A DNA stretch of 64,000 bases from Clarireedia homoeocarpa (lineage: Eukaryota; Ascomycota; Leotiomycetes; Helotiales; Rutstroemiaceae), in NCBI GenBank assembly GCA_001465935.1, contig LNKV01000016.1, positions 434,001-498,000 of the forward strand, in the 5' to 3' direction. Position 1 is the stretch's first letter, and each line of letters begins with the position of its first letter. The notes beneath the pieces are model-generated. The model worked only from the letters and a program-made list of their open reading frames with translations, had not been told where the DNA came from and did no database searches. Below, in pieces: positions 23,781-36,383 of this stretch. Both the position numbers and the translations under genes were made by a program.

Positions 23781-25754
23781 TTAAGACCTCCTCCCAAAAC
23801 GCCTTACCATTGAACTCATTGTCCGCACACTCCCCCTTCTACCGTCATGTTCCTCATCAGGTTCACCAATAACCGCCTCCCCAATAACCACCTCTCCGCC
23901 TTCAACTTTCGGAAACGCCATATGCGGCATCTCCCACGTCCTCTCGCCATGCCCATTTACCCCAATCGTCACAACCTCCATCTCCATATTCAAGCCCTCG
24001 TCCTTCCTCCCTTCACTTCTCGTCACACTTCCCTTTCCCTTATGTCCTTTCATGCCCTCACTACATCCACTGCCCACCTCCTCAGCATCGAAATCCCAAT
24101 CTCGCCAAAAGTCCTTCTTTCCCCTACTCGCTCTCCTTAACCAGCCCGGAAATAGGCCCCCTCGAACCTTATACGTCCAATAGTCCTTCAACTCATAATC
24201 ATGTGGGAGGATCCTCCCTCCCGACATTGTGGCCAGCACCCACGCCGACGTATTAAGTATGGTGTAAGTGACAATCCCTGTTATCAACCCATACGCGATC
24301 GAGTATGTAAAAGGCATAATCGCCAACGTTAAAAACGCCGGTATGGAGTCTCCTAAGTATCTCCAGTTGATTTCCGTGCATGCTCGCGCCATCATAGCCC
24401 CTACGAGAATCAACGTACAGCCAGTCGCCCAGGGAGGAATGCTTGCGAAAATAGGTGCGAAGAAAAGACTGATAAAGAAACAGAAGCCGGTGACGACGGC
24501 GGTAAGGCCAGTCACCCCGCCTTCTGAGATACCGGCGCCGGATTCGATGAAGGCGGTAACCGGAGGCGAGCCGACGAACGAGCCCAGTGATATACCTAGG
24601 GCATCCACAAGATATGCAACCGCACTGCCCTCGAAATCCTGCGTATCTTCATCGATAGCGCCGCAGAAGCGCGCCATGGAATATAATGTACCAGTGCAAT
24701 CGAGTATATCAACATACAGGAATGTAATGAGAGCAGATGCAAACTGGCCAGCTCCAGCGCCCGTGATATTCCAATCCTGTACCGCCAGAACGCGCTTAAT
24801 GGGATGGAAAGTAACAACCTTCTTAAAGAAGTTGAATGATGCATCGCCGGAGACGGTATCAGGGAAATATGTAACAGGTGTATTGCGTGGCCAGGAAATG
24901 ATGGACACGAGAAGAATGCCAGCGATGACGGCGCCTTTTACACGATACATCATGAGAAATGCCGTGAACACGCCGCCGCAGAATATTCCCAACCACATGG
25001 TTGGACTTCGCATTTTACCCGATGTGCATGTGCCATCTGGGGCGATGAACTCCGGTAGACAGCCGGTAACTTGGAGCGGAACATCGGCGTTGCTTCCGTT
25101 AATAGCACCGATACCTGCGCTGTAGGTGAGGCCGGCGATGGCTAGATACAGTCCGATTCCTGCCCCACTAGCAATCTTCAGACTTCGAGGTATGGCGCGA
25201 GCTAACCATTGTCGGAGACCCAGTATGGAGAGCGCAACGAAGAGCAGTCCTTCGATGAAGACAGCTGTTAGTGCTAATCTATAAGATACAGGACCTTGGC
25301 CATGTATCCCAACGACTTGGTAAGCAAAATACGCATTGAGACCCATGCCTGGCGCCAGAGCGATAGGCATATTGGCGAAGACACCCATACAGAAGCTCGT
25401 CAGGGCAGAAATCCCAGCCGTGGCTGTTACCAAATCCTGGTTGATTTCTTGAACACATAACTGGTACTGAGGATCCGTTGAGCTGTCTAAGCAAAACTTG
25501 TCTGTCGATTGTGGAGGATAATGACATTCACATGTGCCGCCGGTTGCTGGAATGTGTAAGTTGGAATTCCATCATGGATTCAAATACATACCTGAGACGA
25601 TGGAAGCATTTACGGATATGATATATGCCATGGCGAAGAAAGTCGCAAGGCCAGCTCTGACTTCTGTTAGAAATCTTGACCCTTTCCTTTCATATCTATG
25701 CCCTGAGAACTCCAGCCTGAACCGTCTCCCGATCGCACTTTTGGCTACTGCCAT
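23781..25754 (-). CDS. azgA: AzgA-type purine (hypoxanthine/adenine/guanine) permease
   Basis: Two exons (minus: 25754-25592, 25546-23781) with a 45-base intron give 642 residues. The N-terminal exon carries FLTEVRAGLATFFAMAYIIS, and the second exon continues with a Cys-containing loop, DLVTATAGISALTSFCMGVF and PIALAPGMGLNAYF, the signature of AzgA-like H+/purine symporters of the plasma membrane. TM8-10 motifs are visible (LYVDILDCTGTLYSMA, GSFVGSPPVTAFIESGAGIS, GGVTGLTAVVTG). About 12-14 membrane segments end near residue 520. The remaining ~110 residues are a hydrophilic tail (KKDFWRDWDFDAEE..), somewhat longer than in the Aspergillus protein. The start is the first ATG in the 5' exon (MAVAKSAIGRRF). 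Confidence 0.93.
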
Positions 25755-28700
25755 ATTTGTCTTTTCCACCTATGAATTGATGAGCTTTAGGACTTCAACG
25801 GTCATGCAGTTGTACGCACCCAACCCATAACGATCGAATTCTGTTATGATTTACAGTATTTTGCGGCGTTTCTCTTGATTGAGCTGCAAGGAGATATCTC
25901 ATCCAGAAAGCCTTGTTATAATATAGCTAAACCCCTATCCATGGCCATTAGGTAGTGTAAAACGAAAATTGTTCGATAATCAGCCAGGGATAATTGCCCA
26001 GCGAGGCACACAATCTAAGGGCAGACTTGAGCTTGTTATGTTGAGTGCGCAATTTCGAAGTGTCTGAAGGGTTGTGGGAGTGATAAGTCTGACTGCGCGT
26101 TCGAAACGTGGGGGCTGCAGACATGGAATGCAAGATATGGGGCTCTAAAAGACGCAGTCAGAAATGAGTGATTTCCAGGTTCTTCGCCTTATCCATACAA
26201 TGGTCCTTCTGGTAGCATGAGCGAAGGCGCTGGACAATTACTCAACGACGAGGCGCATATCCGTGAAAGACGGGCTATGACAGGGCGAAGGGGGGAGAAA
26301 CAAAAGAGCAAAAGTACAAATCTAGAGGCAGAGTCGAGACTCTACTAGCAGAAATAAACGATAGAATCATCTGGATGGCATGTGCTCGGCCGTCACTGCA
26401 GCCGTGTGTGATGTGCGGCACAAACAAGCCATATCTGACTCTCCCAAATCAATAGGTATATATAGTTAGGTACTGCAGTGGCCCAACGTTTTTGGAAGGG
26501 CTTGTCAGATAGTAACACCAAGCCTATGTTCCCGGGTCATTTAACGCCAAAAGTTTGTTTATCGATGACTGATCGCCAGACTGCAGTCTACTCCATGCCC
26601 CACGCCCATTTTGTGATACCCCGCGCGCAAGACAATACATATCGCTCCTGCGTCGGGACAAAAATCCATGTTGGGAAGCACCGCCGTTCAAGTTCGGGAT
26701 GCGCTACCGAGAACAGCAGTTCGGCGTTGTTCACGTTATCTGATAAATTGAAGTATATCTTTTTACGGACATAGCTTAAAGTCAAATCTCAGAAGCCAGA
26801 CATGAGAGTGTAAGTCTCGCCCAGGCTACACACAACACGACGATATTGCTAGTTGGTGGAAGCCAGTAACGGCGCTCAAGGGCTCACCGGGACAGACCGC
26901 TGGGCGACTCCGGAATATCCTGTGCGGGAAGGGGCTGAGTGCGGTGAACTTGATCGAATCGCTCGCAGCCACTTAACGGCGGTGGCAGGCCTAGAATAAT
27001 CTTCCTTCTACAATATCCGATAAGTATCAAAATTACCATTTGTTGAGGGGCGATATTGTAAGAAATGAACAGTGAACACCTACTCTACATTGGTCAATCT
27101 CTTCGGCATTCGAAGCTGATCTTAGCTGTGTGCGAAGTCGGTCTATGAGTGTCTGTACTGTACAGTACGAACTATTACCTGAGACAGCCGAACACTGATT
27201 ACCCCCGGTATGTTGTGCGAGTATGTAACCTTTGTGCCACTTTCTTTCTTGAATTATCGGCACATATGTTCTCCGTTTTCGGTAATCAATGGAGACACAG
27301 ATGCCCCTTTCAGAGTATCCGCATGGTGGCTAGACGACCTAAAGTCCTCCTTTTGAGCACCTAGGTATGACAGTGATCTACTGCAGTGATAATTGAAGCT
27401 AGACCATGATCGATAATGATCTTATAGTCTGCATTTCGCCAATAACTGTACATATCATGCATCTACTTGCAAATTCGATTGGAAACATGAGTATCTCGTG
27501 TCTCTATTGAAGGGTTGAGACGACATACAAACCCTATGCTACGCGACCTTTGGGGCTGCTGCCATATCAGAAAATAAACTACGCCCGGTTGGATCTCAAA
27601 ATTACCTGCTTAATTCTGTGTATGGAAGATGATTGTATTGGCGAGGATTATTTTCTAGTCGTAGAATAAAGGTGCTCCGGGTGAAATGCATAGCACCGAA
27701 TAAGCACGTCCAAAGTTCGGATGGTTAGGTTGAAAGGTTTGCAATGATGAAACTGGGAATTTATGTCTGCGGCTACGACATGACAAACGGGTAGATGCTT
27801 TTTTGGCTCGTAACAGCGCACAACCGACATAACCAAACCACCATTTCCAACTCTAAGGGTTCCCAAAATACCCATAGCCACTATATACGATCTGCATTTG
27901 TATGCGGTAGCGATATGCAGCTATTGCACAACAGCTGGGGAGGTCGAAGCAGTCTCTAGGATTGTTGTGGGGTAGCCACGTTATCCGGGATTGTCTCTTC
28001 TGGCAGTGATGATGAGATCGACTACGATCAGAATGGTGGAGATCAACAGGGAAGGAATAACCATTACTCTTCCAAGGAACTGCTAGTGATCGTTGTAGAA
28101 CTAAATGATGACGAATTGGGATGTATATGTGGGACAAGATCTGCCCAGAACTGAATCCGGGAATTCGAGCGTCTGACAATGTAGACGGTGAAAGCTTGTA
28201 TTCATATGAGGCTCGGATTCATTGATCTCCCGATGGGAGTTTAATGATAGGTTAAGTCGTACCTTGAAGTTAGATTGCGTAATAGATAGAACAAGACGAA
28301 ATGGGAAATAATAACATCAGGTTTTGAAAGACTCGTATAGTTCGACGACCGCAGTAATTGAATAATGTTACGCAGATACATGTCGACGGAAAGAGACCAT
28401 ACCGCGTAATGAGGGATCTAGAAGCATGAGAACATATCCGGACCAAGCCGCATGCGAAGTGCTACCATTCGAAGTTCGTGAGGCATTCGTGTGTGTAAGG
28501 ACAACCAATTCCGTGAATCTCATCACGACTACCATAGTAGTACCAGCAAGTCCTTCGGCTGACATGCCTGAGCAGCTCGTCCCATTGTAGATATAAGGGG
28601 CGATGCAGTCATACAGTGGAATACAGCATTATGCTTCGCTTCACTTGAACCGGCCATCGGACGCTGTGACTTCTGGAAAACAATTGGTACAGACGATTGG

Positions 28701-29046
28701 GTTTTTTGGTAATATTCCGGAGCAGGCGAAACCATATTCCTTCGCCGCAGCTTTTTTCTGAATACGCAATCGTCTTGAATTTAAGATAAAGTATCAATTC
28801 GATCATCAACAGCATTCTGAACACACAACTGCTCCAAAACTCAGCTTGACTGTATCTAGCTGCATCTTGACAGGTAGTCGGTCTGAAACGAACCATTTGG
28901 TGCTGTTAAGCAAGCATTTGTACATACACACCACGGATATATGCAGAAATCCGAACTTTTCATATGATCTATACACCATGCCCAACCCGATGAGATGCTG
29001 AACGCCTGTCCTCGTGAATGCCAAAATTTCCAACCTCTAAATTTAT
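25755..29046. other. 3.3 kb stretch without a supported gene
   Basis: The left end is the promoter of the purine permease. It has a TGATAAG motif (GATA-factor type) near 26079-26085, which would fit nitrogen control but is too short to prove it. No open frame reaches 110 codons and none is recognised. I see no clear repeats. Confidence 0.45.
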
Positions 29047-30859
29047 CTATTCCAAAAATGTAAAGAGATTCGTATGCAGAATATTCATTGCACGTGTAGC
29101 TTCGTAAGCGTCTATGACGCAGGATATATTGATTTCACTCGCCCCTAGAGTCATTTGTAAGTCGTTGTCTAAAAGGACGAATAGACCGGAGCTGGGATTA
29201 CCTTGAGATATCATCTCAATGTTTACGTTGTTCTCTCCAAGCGTTGAAAACATCTTCCCAGCAATACCAATCATATTTTTCATATCTGATCCCACCAAAC
29301 TGAGAATAGCCATGTCACTGAGGACGCTGACCTCGCCACACTCTTCCAATTCCTCTCTAGCTTGTTGCATATCGTGCTTTGAGATGTTTGCTGAGTGGAC
29401 GGCCATTGAAACGTGAACCTCACTAGTAGAGATCAGGTCCACAGATATTTGTCGTTTATCCAGTATAGAGAAGACTTGCGTAAAAAAGCTATGCGAAATC
29501 GAGCGTTTATTTGAGTGTACATTAATAATAGAGATCTTGTCTTTGATCGTGACAGCTGTTGGACGCTTGGGCGTCTTTCTCGAGCTCAAGGAGCTCGAGC
29601 TTCTAGTATGAGTTAGGTGGCCGGGCGCTGTCATCCGATCGGGTAGAATGATGGTGCCATTCCCTCTTGGGTTCTTGACATTTTTTATGCGAATTTTGAT
29701 TGGTGGTGTTGCACGAATCACTTGATCCATAGTCAGATGATGAATAACCTCAGAACCATAGAATGTTAATTCAGCGGCCTCAGAGGGGGTGATGGTCGAC
29801 AAAAGTCGTGCCGTTGGTACTTTCGACGGATCAGCCGTAAATATGCCGTCAACTTCTTTCCATACCTGTAACTCTTCCGCCTTGACGCCTACAGCTACCA
29901 AGGCCGCACAGAGGTCGGTATATCCCCTGCCAATTTCTCCATCCATTAGACCGCCAGGGACAGTCCCAAAGTATCCTGTAATGATGGGTACTCTATCCTC
30001 ACAGGCTTCAATCTTCTCTTGAATCGCCTGCCCAACATCTCTGTAAAACTCGTGGTTCAGCCCTTTCGGTGTTTTGAAATGAATCGCATCCGATAAGTCG
30101 ACGAATTCAGCATCAACTCCCTGCGATATTGTAAGTAAAGCCCCGCGAAAATAAGTCAAAGATAGCATACCCTGTCACGTAGCAATGTAGTAACGAACCG
30201 GCAGCTAAGTTTCTCCCCAAAGCTGACTAGGCGATCTTTCGACCTGGAATCAATCTCCAAGTGCCATCGCTCTGCCGCCATGCGGTAGTCGAGTATTTCC
30301 TTGCATTCTCCCTCAATCTCCTCTACAAGCTTCGAGCGAAGATGCTCGTCCAGTATATTCGACTTGGCAGCGGCAACGTGATCTTCGCATATAAGCTTGA
30401 CCAATCTTTCGTAATCTCTGGCTAATGTCTCATAACGAACAGAATCGGTGTCTTTCAGAAAATGGATCGCTTCGAGTATGGCGTAAATCTCCAGTAATCT
30501 GTAGCAATGTGACTCAGCAGGTTGGCAGGTGTGGAAGCCGTCAGATGAACCCACCGACTTGTTGTCCCTTCAACTTTCTTTCCAGTGCTTCTGGCAGAAC
30601 AGACCACGGCGATCTTGTGGTCTTTTAAACTTGCACTAGGAGGGTCAATTAGTTTCGCAGCCGACACATCTGTAATGGATTTAAGAATGACGTACCGTAC
30701 AATATCCTCGGCGATGTTTACAGGAAACTTTCCCACACTCGTTCCACCAAACTTTTGTACTACCCAGGTTCGTGTCTTGTTGTCGTGCTTCAAAGAATTT
30801 GAGATCAATGGCGAGGAAGCATCCGAATGCCCGTTCAATTGAATTTCTGTAGTCATCAT
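29047..30859 (-). CDS. hom3: Aspartate kinase (aspartokinase)
   Basis: Phosphorylates aspartate, the first step to threonine, methionine and homoserine. Exons on the minus strand are 30859-30696, 30635-30555, 30498-30171, 30120-29202 and 29144-29047, giving 529 residues. Motifs are VVQKFGGTSVGKF near the N-terminus (nucleotide binding), VPIITGYFGTVPGGLMDGEI, GRGYTDLCAALVAVG, and then two ACT domains from about residue 385. The last intron (29145-29201) is 57 bases, a multiple of three without stops, so an unspliced reading stays open. Splicing it joins EMISQ to GASEINISCVIDAYEA, the sequence known in fungal aspartokinases. The ACT domains are where threonine feedback acts in yeast Hom3. The start could be either of two adjacent ATG codons (30859 or 30856). 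Confidence 0.94.
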
Positions 30860-31987
30860 CCAAGCTGTATGCGATGATTGGTGACACAATTAGCACGGGC
30901 GTATGAATATGGCGGTCCTGTCGGGGAATGAGTATGAAAAATGTTTATAGTAGAAGATGGGAAACTGAAGTAAGTATTGATTGGTACGAAGTAGAGTCAT
31001 ACAATTAGAGGAGGCATTTTTCCAGATCGGCATCATATCGGAGCTTGAATCACTACTACATCCGCGCTTTATCATAAGCGAAAGTAGGGGTACAGGTGGT
31101 ACAGTAGGAAAGCACGAGCAGCACAGAGATTGATCGATCGTGCTAAGATAAGATAACCCGATGGATAGATTAGCAAGAGGCTGAAGGTCGACCAAAAAGA
31201 AACGTCTCGGTTCCGGGAGACAGGAGTCAGGGCTTGGAGTCAGGAACAAGGGGAATGGGGATGAAATATGATAATCGAGCTTTTCGAAGAGGGAATGCTT
31301 TCACAGTGGCCTTCTTACATTTTGTTTTTTATCATTTCATTCTTGACAAACTCATACGTGGCTGCACATCAGAAAGAACTCGGGCAATTCTAGAACCTAT
31401 CAGGGGTCCAACTCATTAATTGCAACATGGATGTTTGCATCGATACGTGTTAGGCCAATCAGGTCTGTCAGAAGCCTGTCTTTGTTGCGGTCCTCTCTAA
31501 GTGCTGCTGGGCAATACTCACCCAATTTGTAGGTCTAGGGATGCTTGGGGTGTTATGACTGAATCACAGCTACAATACAAAACAACGCAGTCTGCATAGA
31601 TTGAAGGACAAAGGTTCGTTTAAATCGCCTTTCCGCCCATAGACTTTTTCGTAATTACACAATGCATAACTACAACGTTGAAACGAGGCTACACAACATA
31701 GCATTTAAGACGCCATCCAACAATCTAGCCCAATAGACGGTGGATCCAAAAAAGGAGAATAGCCCAAACATTTGATCCACAATCCTCGACCGCCGGGGTA
31801 CCTAATCAAAACAAGCCCAATGTACACCTATCCGCCCATTAAGCAACCAACCCGTATAATCATTGTCGTTAAATCATCCGTCCCAGGCGTACCAACCACG
31901 CCACCCAACCCTAACATGAATAATAGTCATGACGCCGTATCCGTAAATATCGCTCAACATGTGAAAAGTCTAACGATTTGAGAGTGA
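30860..31987. other. Intergenic region: aspartokinase promoter and RFX gene 3' side
   Basis: No gene is supported. It contains two TGACTC motifs upstream of the aspartokinase gene (listed separately). Confidence 0.5.
31224..31242 (-). promoter_or_regulatory. Pair of TGACTC motifs upstream of aspartokinase
   Basis: On the minus strand TGACTC occurs twice (31229-31224 and 31242-31237), 13 bp apart and about 370-380 bp before the start codon. TGACTC is the core half of the Gcn4/Cpc1 site (TGASTCA) that switches on amino-acid genes during starvation. Neither copy is a full palindrome, so binding is inference. Confidence 0.45.
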
Positions 31988-34652
31988 TCAAGCCATAGAA
32001 CTCTGAGGTAATGAGTGATTCAAAGAACTAGGCTCCATCGTAGCATGGGCATCTTCTTGTACGAAGCCGTATTTTCCCATGGTGAACTCATCATCTGGTG
32101 TTCTCATTCCAATGCCGCTGTCATCATGGCCAGCGGCGGCATTCATTGCGGCTTCCCTTGCGACATCCATAGGCTGAGAAGCGGGCATGCCCCGGTCGTT
32201 GTTGAGACCACGCCCTAGGAATTCGTCACTTCCGCTACTGTATCGATTCCCTTGTTGACTAGTCCTTCGGTCTGTGGCTGGAGGTCTACCTCCGTCACCC
32301 AAAGGGCTTTGGATATTGTCCCGCTGCATGAATCCGCCTTGTTCTGCCATAAAAGCAATCATTTCATCTACCCAACACTTCGTAACCCACCAAGCACCAA
32401 AGCTCTTGCCTTGGGCAATGGTTAGATCCCTCATTACTGCCGTACCAATCTTTTGAACACACCACACAATTTCTGCGTGTGTGGCATACGGAAACTTGGC
32501 AGGTAATGAGAGGAGTAAGTTAACCCATCGATCAAGAACATTTTCTGTGGTCGCATCTGCATGAACACTAGCTTGGCGTTGCCGTCCCATCCGCTGCGCC
32601 ATTTCCCCGAATGGAGTGCGAGATTCGACCTCCCATGATACTTCACTTGTAGGATCCAAGAGGTCCCGCAACTCATTGATGAAGAGGTTAACGACATCGT
32701 CCATCCCTCTTGTCGGCACACTTTCAGCCACCTTTCTGATGCTAACCATAGTAATGAAATCCTCATACATCTGATCTCTGTTATATGGGTTCGACAGCAT
32801 GTTTGCAGCGGCATGAGCAGTCAGATTCACTCTCAGCTCCTTATCCAGAAGACTCGCAAAGATTGTAGCTGGTCCTACTTTTGCTTCGATTACGTGAGCG
32901 GGCTGTCCGTGAAAGGAGCTTTGTATATGGCTGACCAATCGATCAGAAATATTCCTAAGAGTATCCAGCACCACCTTTGGTACAACCTGAAGCGTCAATG
33001 GCGCCACGACTCGCATCATGTTTTGATACATCATGATATCGCATTGATTAATCCATGGCGCCAGAGCTTTGTCGGCAAAGAGTTTCTGGACAGGCATAGT
33101 AAGGGTTCCTTGAAATGCCGTAAAGAGGTGGAAGAACGTTTTCTCCTTGCAGAAACGAACTTGCTCGACAAGTGAGGTGCAGTGCGATCGGTATAATGCA
33201 GACAAAGCAAGAGCCGAGTCGGGATCTGTACCGGCCGGCAAGAACTGCTGAATTTTTGGCAGGCTTATAGGCCCATAATCTTGCATTGCCGAGTCTCCAA
33301 TAGGAGCAAAGTGCAATGCGTGTGGCGTTTTGGTGGTACATTCGAGATCGGACAGCTTGTTGACTACCGGTTGGGTGTAGAGACTGTGAGGGCGGACGAA
33401 GCCTTGTGATCGTTGCGTTGGTTGCTCGGTTTCTTGAGGAATAGTAGGAGATGGAAATGGGGCTCGATCGATTGGATATTTATCCGCGGGATAATGCATT
33501 TGCGAGTTCATGCTTTGGCTAGTTCTGTTAGTATTGCCATCGGCTTGAACATTGAATCTACGTACTTGAAGCTCTGTGTGAAACTGGTGTCATTGAAGTT
33601 ATTGATTGGCTGACTTGATTGAGTCTCGTGCAGTTGCGGTTGGTCGTCCTTGAGGCTGAAATTCACATAGTGATACTTGGACTCTCCTCGAACGCCAAGT
33701 CTTCGGGTTTTTAGCCCAGGGAAAAGTACGCGCACAAGCTTGCCAAAAGATGCAGGATTCAATACTGTAACCTTCTCTGTGCCGCACCTTGATACATAAT
33801 TGGCATAGACACGACCTCTTGGTACAGATCCAGTTCCTTTGTCACAAACCTTATTTATCCTAAGAGCGATATCATTAGCCTCTATAACGCTGACGAGGAT
33901 AGCATACATACCACAACATGGCAAACACTTGTCTTTGTCGTTCGGATTGTGGTCCCCTCTCATTTTGAAGAAGTTCTGAAGCGACGTCTTGCAGGCTGCG
34001 ATGTTTGTTGGATTGGAAAAGCTGTCTCATTTCTAACTCGTTGGCGGCGCTTGACTTGGAGACTTTCTTCGTTGCACCATTCGCTCCACCCAAGGAGTCC
34101 ACATCATCCTGTTCATCGCTGCGACCTTCGAGCACCTGACTATCCCCATCTCCATAAGCGGGAGCAAAATTATCCATTGGCATAGATTGGCGTCCGTTCT
34201 CGTGTCTGTATTGAATTTCCGAATGGTAGGACTGCATGTTATGGCCTGGGACACCATTGATACTGTGTTCCATATCATAGGCTCGCGGATTTTGTAGTTG
34301 AGAAGCAGAATGCATGACCATATCCTCGGGAGTCATCTGCGAAAGCCCGCTATCAAATTTGTGCTGTGCGTTAGCATTATGTTCGAACCATTGTGGTGGA
34401 TCCATATATTGCTGATCCAGAATTGGCTGTGCGATGCCACTGTGAACGCTTGTCGTTGATGCTCGAGACTGAGGCCGTTTGCGAGCTTTGGCGGATGCTG
34501 CTGTGTTTGACCTTGATCGCTTGATAGGAACTTTTTCCCCAGACGGGTGTTGCTCTTTGACATCTCATGAGATTAGTATTTGTACATACTCTGGAGAATT
34601 GCGCGCAACTCAGCGCGCGTTCTTCAAGCAGTTACTCACCCATGGTGTTCAT
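31988..34652 (-). CDS. rfx1: RFX-family transcription factor
   Basis: Four exons (minus: 34652-34640, 34563-33912, 33859-33566, 33518-31988) give 829 residues. The first exon is 13 bases (MNTM + one base); the next intron has TACTAAT as branch site. Open frames in the other two frames over exon 2 start with ATGs but lead nowhere; the frame chosen runs straight into the domain. The RFX winged-helix domain spans about residues 175-290: VFAMLWINKVCDKGTGSVPR, RVYANYVSRCGTEK, NPASFGKLVRVLFPG and RRLGVRGESKYHY. The long C-terminal half (residues ~340-700) is helical, as in fungal RFX proteins (Rfx1/Crt1, Sak1). These nuclear factors bind X-box DNA and control DNA-damage response, cell cycle and morphogenesis. 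The tail is Ser/Gln/Gly-rich. Confidence 0.94.
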
Positions 34653-36383
34653 TGGAGTTTGTTTGTTCGTAGACCAAAATGAAGGATGCGGAAGAAGTGG
34701 CTGGGCTTTGTTTATTTCTGGTGTTTACCTCTCCTCAACCTAGACTGCAGTGATGGTTCCAATGGTCTCTGCGCCCGATACCCAATCCTGTTCTTCGATA
34801 CCAAAATCTGAGTCGTCAGGTTGCGAGCAAATCCGGGAGGTTCGCCGGCTTCTCGCGGTATGTTGTTTGAAAGGACTGATTCAATTGTTTACCAAGTTTC
34901 GAGGTATTCCGGTTAACGAAGCGACCACCAGTCTCGGCTAGGCTTAGTGCATTACGATTAGAAAAACAAACATTAGATGTCAGCGAATGTTGGTAGAGGA
35001 CGAAAGACGAGAGACGAGAGACGAGAGACGAAAAGACGACGAGATGATTGTGTGGTTTTTGAAGGGGAAAAGATCGGTGCGCTCAATGGCAGTATTGTGA
35101 AGGGCAAGTATTAAAATACGGTACGTTCATTATTTATACCGTTAGTTATGTTTTTGCATTGATGTTTACTCAGCTTTCCACGGTATATCTAGTTTCCTTA
35201 CTGTTGGCGGTGAACTCCAACACTTGAACATTTTAGTTTCTTAGCTCATGCAAAGCAAATGGGAAATGTCTCGTATGGAATCATGCATTCCACCGGTCAG
35301 AGCTGTTGCTGTTCATCATTCAGGTACAACGTATCTATCGAGGGCCGGCGCTACTACATGTATGTAGGTACGAGGTACGAGGTACGTGGATATATGGAAC
35401 CTGATGAGGTCTTCCGATTTGCAAAGGATGAAATGCGAAATATGAGGACGAAGCATAGAACCAACCTATCGTGCTATCTAAGTAGCTGAGTAGCTGAGTA
35501 GCTGTGCACAATGGTCTGGAGATATTCATAGCATAATAATAATGATGGGCACAGCGCTGCTATGAAACGGGGAGGTATAGTGCAAGCAAATGGCCAGGAG
35601 CATACCTAGGCATACATACATACACACATACATACCCGACATTGAACCACGCAAACTAGACGTATCACACGTGTATAGAAGAACATGGGAGGAAACAAAT
35701 GCCTATCAAAGGATGTGTTGGAGTGCGAAGGATGTATACAGTAGTAGGATTTACATTGTAGATTCTCACTCGCTTTCGCCTCTTGTCCGAGTATTCTCTA
35801 CGCTGTTTTGTTACTTGTCCGAGTATTCTCTACGCTGTTTTGTTACTTGTGCGTGAATTCTACTATGGGTGGTGGGGTGTCGGTCTCTGCTGCCTCGTGT
35901 ACAGACATACAGACAGATAGACACACATCGATAGACAAGAGTAAACAACTCTTCTACTGTTCCCTTCTGCCCCCCTCCCCCTAGATAGGTACAAGTAGTA
36001 AATATAAATTTCCTGCAGGACTCATACCGCACGAGGTACTTTGTACTTTGTACTTTGTAACAAATTGAACCCCCTTTGGCTCTTGGTGTGTTCGCGGTCG
36101 AATAGTTCTACCCCACCGCTTCCGATCGCTTCTTAGTTGTCTAAGCTCTCTGCGTCATGACGCTACCCTGACAAAGAACACTTTTCTGATCCGACACGCA
36201 CAACTTACCCTACCGTTCCACTTCAAAAATCTCTCACAACTACGAAGCTTCGTACTACACTTCACAACACTCATACTCGATAAGAACGTCGCACTCTTCG
36301 GTTCTTGTATTTGCAATAAATCTGCTATCTCCGCATATTTCTAGCCAATATCAAAAGCTCTTTGCGCTCTCAACCTACTTACA
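34653..36383. other. Intergenic region between divergent RFX and yop1 genes
   Basis: No gene is supported. It holds short repeats: three ACGAGG-like copies at 35369-35385, TAGCTGAG repeats near 35481-35503, CATA-rich DNA at 35610-35637, a 32-bp tandem duplication (listed), and TACTTTG repeated three times near 36039-36060. The last 300 bp is a pyrimidine-rich leader of yop1. Confidence 0.5.
35783..35846. repeat. Tandem duplication of a 32-bp unit
   Basis: The unit starting TTGTCCGAGTATTCTC and ending TTGTTAC occurs twice head to tail without mismatch, followed by a partial third start (TTGT). It looks like a recent slippage or duplication event in non-coding DNA. Confidence 0.9.

Noticed and set aside
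24268..25125. 285-codon + strand frame inside the purine permease
   Set aside because: It is the reverse-strand shadow of conserved permease exons; no domain of its own.
26400..28900. Search for tRNA or 5S rRNA genes in the gene-poor stretch
   Set aside because: No T-loop GTTCRANNC with matching acceptor stems and no 5S-like sequence found by eye.
34377..34568. ATG-initiated frames at 34568 and 34563 as start of the RFX protein
   Set aside because: They do not join the winged-helix frame; the 13-base exon at 34652 with TACTAAT branch site gives a continuous protein.
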